Part shown: positions 19,310-24,706 of the stretch, piece by piece | Layout: every line of letters starts with the position of its first letter | Position numbering within the stretch: the first letter of the stretch is position 1 | From: Planctomycetales bacterium | GTDB taxonomy: Bacteria > Planctomycetota > Planctomycetia > Pirellulales > Pirellulaceae | DNA: 38,031 nucleotides | Assembly (NCBI GenBank): GCA_020427005.1 | Contig: JAGQOY010000050.1 | Coordinates: forward strand, 1 to 38,031 | Reading direction: 5' to 3' | Position numbers and translations under genes: made by a program | Notes under the pieces: generated by a model | Databases searched by the model: none | What the model was told of the DNA's origin: nothing | Seen by the model: the letters and a program-made list of their open reading frames with translations, nothing else

Positions 19310-19835
19310 GGCTCAACTTACACTGCGAGCCTGAGTCGTAGATCGTAGATTGCTCGTATTTTCGATGACTGGCGGTGCGAGGATGCAAGTGTTGAAAATT
19401 GATTTCGTATCGTTTTGCGTCGCAACGCTGTGCGCCGATCGGCGTGAGATGGGCGTCGATTGGATCGTCCCACGGTGAGGATTCGCGATCGCGAATCTCT
19501 CTACATTCTTGTTCCAACCCCAGCATTCGACCAGCGTTTGCAACCACAAGTTCAGGTTGAAGCAGGCGATGCTTGTCCAGCCTCACTTGCTGTTGGCCTG
19601 CGCCCCAAACTTCCTTCACATCGTGGAAGTATTGTTCGATCGAAGCGCGATCCCCAAAGGCTTCGATGATCTGCACAACCGTTGCGTGCGGATCGGTGCA
19701 GAAGAAGAATTTTGGACCATGAGCTTCCATGACGATCACAACTCCTGCTGGAGGATAGGTCGCCAGGAAGGTCTTGAATTGTTCGTAACGTTCTTGCCGT
19801 ACACATGGCATTGAGTCATTGAGTCGTGAGGAAAC
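19310..19835 (-). pseudogene. DDE transposase remnant (IS4-like), truncated and frameshifted
   Basis: The minus strand encodes FKTFLATYPPAGVVIVMEA, then FGDRASIEQYFHDVKEVWGA, the end of a DDE transposase with its catalytic Glu region. The family tail continues only after a frame change (NLWLQTLVECWGWNKN, then another shift into SPWDD...). There is no N-terminal half: the similarity begins just inside the repeat copy at 19832-19850. The IS family assignment is by recall of planctomycete homologues, not a search. It is not functional. It marks past transposition at the left part of the island. Confidence 0.75.
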
Positions 19836-19850
19836 AAAGGGGGCAGGCCT
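19832..19850. repeat. Solo RAYT-type repeat (left-end type)
   Basis: AAACAAAGGGGGCAGGCCT differs from 10785-10803 by one base. It sits at the 5' truncation point of the transposase remnant. Confidence 0.8.
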
Positions 19851-19923
19851 GAATGGCACTGTCACAACAGAGAGTTTATGTAAAACGTCTATTGACACGA
19901 CGTCTTCAGTAGCGCCTAAGTGC

Positions 19924-20385
19924 CTAAGTTCGACCAATAAGTCGCATTATTTCTTGCATTAATGCCGGAAAGATAAAGACTTGTCCTTCACGTTCTAGCT
20001 CAATAAGACCGATTTTCGATTTTGCTTGGGCAGAGAAAAGATTCAAAAACTCAAACGCTCGGTGAATTCCCTGAACTCTTTCTTCAGCTTTTAGTGAATT
20101 AGTTAAGTCACACACTTCAGAGAATTCATTTGGCAAGCGACGGTAAATGCTTGGTGGTATTTCTCCAATTCTCAAATCTGGCGAATATGTTTTTCCAAAC
20201 GCACCTTGGACATACACTTTGATTCCAACATAAAACTGTTTGCCATAGTTCGATTTTTGAGTTTCGATTGCAATTAGGCACTCATCCGACGTTTCCAGTT
20301 TGGAAATCCAGCCTCCATTACACTCAATCCAACCATGACTCACTGCCAGTTCTGCAAACAGCTTGTGGAACCCTCTTACGCTCAT
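19924..20385 (-). CDS. DUF4304-like protein, candidate immunity protein
   Basis: This 153-residue soluble protein has an N-terminal pattern (FHKLFAELAVSHGWIECNGG, then IAIETQKSNYGKQFYVGIKV) resembling DUF4304 proteins, which often sit beside polymorphic toxins. No signal or membrane segment is present. ATG 20385 lies 9 bp after a 38-codon frame that looks like a toxin C-terminus. That tail-then-small-protein order is the usual toxin-immunity layout. The family call is from pattern recall and is tentative. The gene seems intact. Confidence 0.6.
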   Translation of the reverse strand: MSVRGFHKLFAELAVSHGWIECNGGWISKLETSDECLIAIETQKSNYGKQFYVGIKVYVQGAFGKTYSPDLRIGEIPPSIYRRLPNEFSEVCDLTNSLKAEERVQGIHRAFEFLNLFSAQAKSKIGLIELEREGQVFIFPALMQEIMRLIGRT

Positions 20386-20394
20386 AATGACTGC

Positions 20395-20511
20395 CTAGTA
20401 CGTGTCAATGACAATTTCCCAAATTGTGTCGGGGAATATAGACCTAAGCTGTGATACGTAGCCTTTTGCTTGTTTTATTCCACGAGCAATGGCTAGAGGG
20501 TTATTGGGCAT
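20395..20511 (-). CDS. 38-codon frame: candidate severed toxin C-terminus
   Basis: ATG 20511 to TAG 20395 encodes a 38-residue peptide with ARGIKQAKGYVSQLRSIFPD followed by TIWEIVIDTY, an amphipathic helix and beta strand like the end of a folded domain rather than a complete protein. An in-frame TAA lies just before the ATG, so nothing longer is possible upstream in this frame. It sits 13 bp after the double-CXXCG gene and 9 bp before the DUF4304-like gene. I read it as a toxin tail left beside its immunity gene; a free-standing small protein is the alternative. Confidence 0.5.
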   Translation of the reverse strand: MPNNPLAIARGIKQAKGYVSQLRSIFPDTIWEIVIDTY

Positions 20512-20524
20512 CGCTTAAACTGCG

Positions 20525-21121
20525 TCAATTGCTCAGTGCCCCTGCGGGCCAAAATCCAATTCCCTGGACATCGATACTTTCGAGGAGTTCCCTATACTCT
20601 TTGGTAACAAAAATTGCATTACCTCTGTTTTGCTCTATTTGGAACATTCCCAGACGCTCTGCCTGGCGACGTTCAACTCTTAGCCGTGTTACATGCCAAG
20701 CGGCATCGCTAAAACTCTTGCAAGTACTGCAAATTGGGAATGAATTGAGCATTGAAGAAAATTCGATCGAGTGTTTTGGTACTGTTAGGAATAGTTCCGT
20801 ATGCTTGACCGCTTCCGGAAGTTCGTCGAGCCAATCCGGCTTAATAATGGGCTTCGGAAGGAACTTAACGGGTATACCATGCTTTTCAAACAATTCTTTC
20901 CCTTCGGAACTTGAGAACAACGAAAAGCCTTCGGAGAAAAAAATCCTTTTTGTACGATGGGAACATCCAACATTTGCAAACTCGGATTCCCAATAAACTG
21001 ACGTGATGTAAGTAATGTTCTGGTACCCACATTCTTCACAAGTCGTACCCTCGTTCGCGCCGATGCCCAAGTCTGCGTAAAAGCGATGGTCACGGTCTGC
21101 TAGTAAGTAGAATTTGGTCAA
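20525..21121 (-). CDS. Double-CXXCG-motif protein, candidate immunity protein
   Basis: This 198-residue protein has two CxxC pairs, C28-x-x-C31 (followed by Gly) and C131-x-x-C134, in the arrangement of the Myxococcus double-CXXCG paralogous family (TIGR02264/PF09535-like), suggesting a zinc-bound fold. It begins MTKFYLLADRDHRFYADLG from TTG 21121; the next Met is far inside. The TTG overlaps by two bases the TGA of a 49-codon upstream frame that ends like a toxin domain (TTTTGA junction). This points to translational coupling of a toxin tail and its immunity gene. The family match is by motif and overall pattern, not by a search. Confidence 0.7.
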   Translation of the reverse strand: MTKFYLLADRDHRFYADLGIGANEGTTCEECGYQNITYITSVYWESEFANVGCSHRTKRIFFSEGFSLFSSSEGKELFEKHGIPVKFLPKPIIKPDWLDELPEAVKHTELFLTVPKHSIEFSSMLNSFPICSTCKSFSDAAWHVTRLRVERRQAERLGMFQIEQNRGNAIFVTKEYRELLESIDVQGIGFWPAGALSN

Positions 21122-21267
21122 AATTTGAACCAGTTAACAAGAATATCTCGGATATGGGTGAGTTCACCAGAACTAATTCTGGCGTAACCTCCATTGCGAA
21201 GGATCAGCTGGTGAAATGCATTATTATCGTGCCCGCCACCAATTCCACCGCCTTGAACATAGCCCCG
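21118..21267 (-). pseudogene. 49-codon toxin C-terminal fragment, 5'-truncated
   Basis: The frame is open from 21267 to TGA at 21118-21120 and encodes a Gly-rich linker (GYVQGGGIGGGHDNNAFHQL) and an amphipathic end (ELTHIRDILVNWFKF). The composition is that of a C-terminal domain, with H-D-N-N and H-Q residues that could be catalytic. No start codon fits; an in-frame TGA lies immediately upstream, and the sequence changes to the RAYT-type repeat at 21276-21290. It overlaps the start of the double-CXXCG gene. The toxin class is unrecognised. Confidence 0.6.
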
Positions 21268-21275
21268 TCAACCAT

Positions 21276-21290
21276 TGACCCCTTTGATCT
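21276..21290. repeat. Solo RAYT-type repeat, shortened
   Basis: TGACCCCTTTGATCT, same orientation as 11539-11555, at the truncation point of the toxin tail. Confidence 0.75.
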
Positions 21291-21293
21291 CAG

Positions 21294-21311
21294 TCACGAT
21301 CTATACTGTTA
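21294..21311. repeat. Degenerate copy of the GATCTAAACTGTTA repeat
   Basis: TCACGATCTATACTGTTA lies between two RAYT-type repeats; better copies lie at 22390 and 22446. Confidence 0.5.
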
Positions 21312-21320
21312 GGATTTTTC

Positions 21321-21337
21321 TGACCCCTTTGATTTCT
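21321..21337. repeat. Solo RAYT-type repeat
   Basis: TGACCCCTTTGATTTCT; its last base is the third base of the TGA (21337-21339) that ends the reading frame continuing past the amber codon of the next gene. Confidence 0.85.
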
Positions 21338-21447
21338 CATAGCAACTCGGCGTTGCAAAGTTTGTCGATAAGCCAGTTTACTCGTTCTAGAATTGGGAAC
21401 GGCAGCTGGCCTGCGTCATCTCGATCCCAGAGCGGATCTAAACTAAG
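21337..21447 (-). pseudogene. Continuation of the preceding gene beyond an amber codon
   Basis: Thirty-six sense codons in the same frame follow the TAG, ending ERVNWLIDKLCNAELL. The coding-like composition with conserved-looking WDRDDAG suggests the original C-terminus of the DUF3396-like gene. Confidence 0.55.
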
Positions 21448-22182
21448 CTAGAAGAAGGCACCGTTTTTCATCCTCCAGACATGTGCCTGCTCCCAACCAC
21501 CAACATCTCTTGATAACTCGGCGTAGCACGACAAAAAATCTGAAGGCAGACGGGATAGCATTTCGTTGTTCAAATAATTACCCCAATACAAGCCCCTTGC
21601 TCTCCTAGATAGCCAGCCATATTGCTCCCACTTTGATTTCTCCACGATTCTAACGAGAGAAATCGCTGGATAAACAACTCTTCCAAAGATGGCTCCCCCA
21701 ACAATTTCAGTCGAAGGTGCGAAGTCAATCAATCCATAAGCTGCGCCACTTTGGTCAGCGAGTTCCGTGTGCAGCTTTGCGATTTTTAAGCAAGTATCAA
21801 TGCCATAATCTTCGATGAGATCTGATGAAATCTCGATCGAACTTAGCGCTGGATTCGCAGATCCACCGGGAACGTCCCAGTAGCCAATACCAACTCCGGA
21901 GTATTCGTAACGCGTCTCCCTCGGTGTTTGGCGCATAAAGGTCGCGCCACCTATAACATCGCACTGGTCGTCCCCAACGATCTGACTGAGATCATGAACC
22001 GATCCAATTGATACACGTCGTGCTGTATCATTGGGTTTCTCACCTTTTTGATAGATATATGCGGTGCCACTGAGGCCTTGAAACACATTTAGAGCACTCC
22101 ACATTTTCCGGTAACTGTTTCCTGAAAAGCCTGTACCGGTCGGATAATAAAACACTTGTGCAAGCGTTTGATGATTTAGCAT
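21448..22182 (-). CDS. DUF3396-like candidate immunity protein, probably amber-truncated
   Basis: The visible product has 244 residues with beta-rich N- and middle parts and the segment RARGLYWGNYLNNEMLSRL, which resembles the end of type VI/DUF3396-type immunity proteins. The ATG at 22182 is formed at the edge of a repeat whose AAAGGGG lies five bases upstream and can act as ribosome site, so the repeat appears to supply the start signals. After GAFF comes TAG (21448-21450), yet the same frame stays open for 36 more codons (LSLDPLWDRDDAGQLPFPIL and on) to TGA at 21337. That tail resembles the family's ending, so a Trp-to-stop change is likely. Confidence 0.6.
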   Translation of the reverse strand: MLNHQTLAQVFYYPTGTGFSGNSYRKMWSALNVFQGLSGTAYIYQKGEKPNDTARRVSIGSVHDLSQIVGDDQCDVIGGATFMRQTPRETRYEYSGVGIGYWDVPGGSANPALSSIEISSDLIEDYGIDTCLKIAKLHTELADQSGAAYGLIDFAPSTEIVGGAIFGRVVYPAISLVRIVEKSKWEQYGWLSRRARGLYWGNYLNNEMLSRLPSDFLSCYAELSRDVGGWEQAHVWRMKNGAFF

Positions 22183-22198
22183 GACCCCTTTGATTTCT
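22182..22198. repeat. Solo RAYT-type repeat next to a start codon
   Basis: TGACCCCTTTGATTTCT, identical to the copies at 11539, 21321 and 24690. On the minus strand it reads AGAAATCAAAGGGGTCA and abuts ATG 22182. Confidence 0.87.
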
Positions 22199-22389
22199 TT
22201 CGATTGTCGTACCGCTATGCTTGGCAATCTGCACTAGAGACCCAAGGACAGCTCCGCCAAGGTGCGGGCAATGGCTCACATTGCAGCAAGCCATTCCAAG
22301 AGTTGGGTAAAACCAAAACTGCATCGGTATCTATTCCGTCGGGGATACCTCTCAATTACGTCAAACTGCTCTGCCAAAACAACCCCAGA

Positions 22390-22416
22390 TGACCTATATT
22401 CGATCTAAACTGTTAC
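22390..22416. repeat. GATCTAAACTGTTAC repeat, copy A
   Basis: TGACCTATATT then CGATCTAAACTGTTAC; matches copy B 56 bp away. Confidence 0.65.
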
Positions 22417-22445
22417 ATTCCAACGCCGGCACCGCCAGGCTCAAG

Positions 22446-22474
22446 TGACCATATATTTCGATCTAAACTGTTAC
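22446..22474. repeat. GATCTAAACTGTTAC repeat, copy B
   Basis: TGACCATATATTT then CGATCTAAACTGTTAC, same orientation as copy A. It ends 9 bp from the stop of the propeller-like gene. Confidence 0.65.
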
Positions 22475-22482
22475 TGCACCCG

Positions 22483-23445
22483 CTAAATCCCCTGAATTTC
22501 TAGCATCACTAGGTTGGTCGTTGTGTCTCGAAAATTACCTGAAAATGCCGCAAAGAGTACATTTCTGTGGCTATCATATCCTAGAGCAATGGTTCCGCTA
22601 GAGAGTTGCTTGTAAATCACCCATTCTCCTCCACTCCAGCTTCTTATACGAATCGAGCAATCGCTACACGCGTAGGCAATACCAAACGCTCCAATTACCA
22701 CGGGCGATTCTAACGGTGGGCTTGCAAGTTCCATGACCGCTGTATTTTGAGCAGAATCAATATCATAGACTTGCAGCGCTGGAGATTCCTCATCCCAAAA
22801 AATGAGTTTCGACTCTGTCGACACAAATTGCCTATAAGGTGACTCGATCTTCCAGAGAGATTGTCCATCACTTGTAAAAGCAGAATGACAATATACCAAT
22901 TTACTAAGCGTTCTATCGAACTCTGATAACACGAGTATGTTATTGCCTACAGTTCTAATTGTTTCGAGCTGATATCGCGAGTCAATGGCGGCAGCGAATT
23001 CCGTATCTACACCATTTTTTCGCTGAAATACTCGATACACTCCATTAAACGCGGTACCGAGGTAGAGTTGTTTGTCCACGGATAAACAACTCAGGATAAC
23101 CTCGTCGAATTTGTGCTGCGATTTCTGAATTCCAGTCCGGATGTCATATTCCAAGTACCCCGTGAAGCTCCGCGTGAAATTATGGGGAATCACAAGTAGT
23201 AAACTCTCGTCATGAATTGCCGCATGAACAAACGGCATACTTTTTTCTACAACTACATTCCAGTTTTGTGTTGCTGTACGACTGTCTAAAGAAACCGCAA
23301 CAGCTTGAAAATGGCTTCGTGGACCATTGACTGGGTTTACTCCTCCCCAAAGAAGGATCTGGTCAGAGTGCAGAATTAGCGACCTAAGCTGTCCCCCTCC
23401 CGACCACTCGGCGAATTTTCTAGCTGAGATCTTTAATTCTTTCAT
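22483..23445 (-). CDS. Beta-propeller-like protein, candidate immunity or orphan
   Basis: This 320-residue protein, intracellular by lack of signal, is built of repeated four-stranded beta patterns ending in aromatic residues (LILHSDQILLWGGVNP, VDKQLYLGTAFNGVYRVFQ, VIGAFGIAYACSDCSIRI), typical of a PQQ/WD40-like propeller. No catalytic motif was found. ATG 23445 follows by 9 bp the TAA (23455-23457) of the frame continuing from the broken pretoxin/HINT gene, in the position of an immunity gene. Propeller immunity proteins are less usual, so the role is an inference from position only. Confidence 0.65.
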   Translation of the reverse strand: MKELKISARKFAEWSGGGQLRSLILHSDQILLWGGVNPVNGPRSHFQAVAVSLDSRTATQNWNVVVEKSMPFVHAAIHDESLLLVIPHNFTRSFTGYLEYDIRTGIQKSQHKFDEVILSCLSVDKQLYLGTAFNGVYRVFQRKNGVDTEFAAAIDSRYQLETIRTVGNNILVLSEFDRTLSKLVYCHSAFTSDGQSLWKIESPYRQFVSTESKLIFWDEESPALQVYDIDSAQNTAVMELASPPLESPVVIGAFGIAYACSDCSIRIRSWSGGEWVIYKQLSSGTIALGYDSHRNVLFAAFSGNFRDTTTNLVMLEIQGI

Positions 23446-23454
23446 CAGATATAT

Positions 23455-24689
23455 TTAGAGCCCTAAAGGATTGAAACCGCTCAGTATGCCACCACGAATT
23501 TCCCCGATGAATTTCTCGAACAGGTTAGTACTGAACTTCTCTGGTGCAAAATCTCGCTGTGACGACATTGCCTTTACCATCGGCAATTTCTGGACATGGA
23601 TCAACGGAGGTCACCAAGGCCGAGCCCTGGACTTGCAGTTCCTCGATGTTCATTGGCAGTAGCTTGCCAGCTACGATACCATTGGACTTAATCCACCAGC
23701 GTGGTCGAATCATTTCTGCGTCGACAATGCCACCGTCGGTGCGATACATCGTGATGGATATCTTGGCCCATGTTGCTTCATCTGGATCAGGCAGCGAATC
23801 ATCGTATTCCCAAGGCCGCAGATTCTTGGTGAGAATTCGAGCACCGAGAGGAACGTCTTCGATTGGAATCAGTAACTGAGAGCCTTGAGGTTTGAAGCTT
23901 GAGAAAGAACCTCTCATCCCCAACCCTTCTCCCCGAGGCGGGGCGAAGGGAGAATGCGCTTTCCCAGCGGAATTATTCGTCGAGACAGCCTCCTCTAGTA
24001 GCCAGGCTTCCGGTACTCCAAGATTGCTTTCGAGCCAGTCCGCATCGCTCCAAACGCTGGACTGACGCTGAGCCGAAAAGGGAAGTTGACTTACGGAAAC
24101 TACCGTACCGGCCACAAAACAGCCCCCGTTGTAGAGCTTCGTCAACCAGTTCGCGCACTTGCCGGCATCGTCAAATGAATTGGCCATCTTAGTCGCACCC
24201 CCGGCGGGGAACACAATGCTGATGACCGTTCCAGTAACTTCTCCTGCGAAATAGGCAGTTGAATTTTCGTCGGCACCGTCATAACCGGTTGCCAAGCCAA
24301 CCGCCTTGCGCGTAACCCAAGCCGTTGGCGTGGCATTGTCAACGACCCCACCAACGAAATTCAAACCTTGATCGAAACTATCACCCGGCGTGCCTGCAAC
24401 CATGCTGAGAAACCAGCCGGTTTCGCCGGGATTGCTGGGATAGACATAGTCTGGCGGCAATCCGCCGTTTGGATCGGGTTCCGGTGGTACCGGATAACCA
24501 TCGCTACCATCGGTGAAAATGGTTTCCAATGCCAATTCAAATTCCGACTTCGTATCATCACCCCAAGGGGCGCCCTAGATGTCATAACCAGATAGATTGA
24601 TCTTGGAGTCACCAGAGAGCGAAAAGGTTTCGATCATGGCCCCACTAGCTGGATCGAAAAACGACGACAGAGAGGCTGTGCGCGTAAAG
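23455..24689 (-). pseudogene. Broken pretoxin gene with HINT-domain start (polymorphic toxin remnant)
   Basis: From the repeat at 24690 the frame runs through ASLSSFFDPASGAMIETFSL to an in-frame TAG (24575), continues in the same frame with a Pro-rich linker and a hydrophobic pretoxin segment, and reaches GGCFVAGTVV, the Cys start of a HINT autoprotease domain. An insertion at 23911-23953 adds APPRGEGLGMRG in frame. The main frame stops at 23525; a one-base shift leads on to FEKFIGEIRGGIL and TAA at 23455. There is no N-terminal delivery part, no clear toxin domain, a stop and a frameshift, so it is a remnant of an RHS-like or other polymorphic toxin. Confidence 0.8.
23911..23953. repeat. Small palindromic repeat inserted in frame within the HINT pseudogene
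   Basis: CTCTCATCCCCAACCCTTCT then CCCCGAGGCGGGGCGAAGGG and AGAA; the CCCC/GGGG arms form a hairpin. The translated insert is Gly/Arg/Pro-rich and unlike its surroundings. This type of short repeat is recalled as widespread in planctomycete genomes. Confidence 0.6.
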
Positions 24690-24706
24690 TGACCCCTTTG
24701 ATTTCT
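24690..24706. repeat. Solo RAYT-type repeat at the rnr stop codon
   Basis: TGACCCCTTTGATTTCT; the last two bases belong to the TAG (24705-24707) that ends rnr. It separates rnr from the pretoxin remnant. Confidence 0.87.

Larger units (their letters stand above)
22199..22482. other. Gap with two short direct repeats, no gene recognised
   Basis: Open frames exist on both strands, but none shows family motifs. The only structure is the repeat pair at 22390-22416 and 22446-22474. Confidence 0.4.

Noticed and set aside
19460..19814. Plus-strand frames across the transposase remnant
   Set aside because: They are mirrored frames of a recognisable DDE transposase end.
22204..22392. 62-codon plus-strand frame between the DUF3396-like and propeller genes
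   Set aside because: It starts with TTG, has no ribosome site or motif, and runs against the direction of all neighbours.
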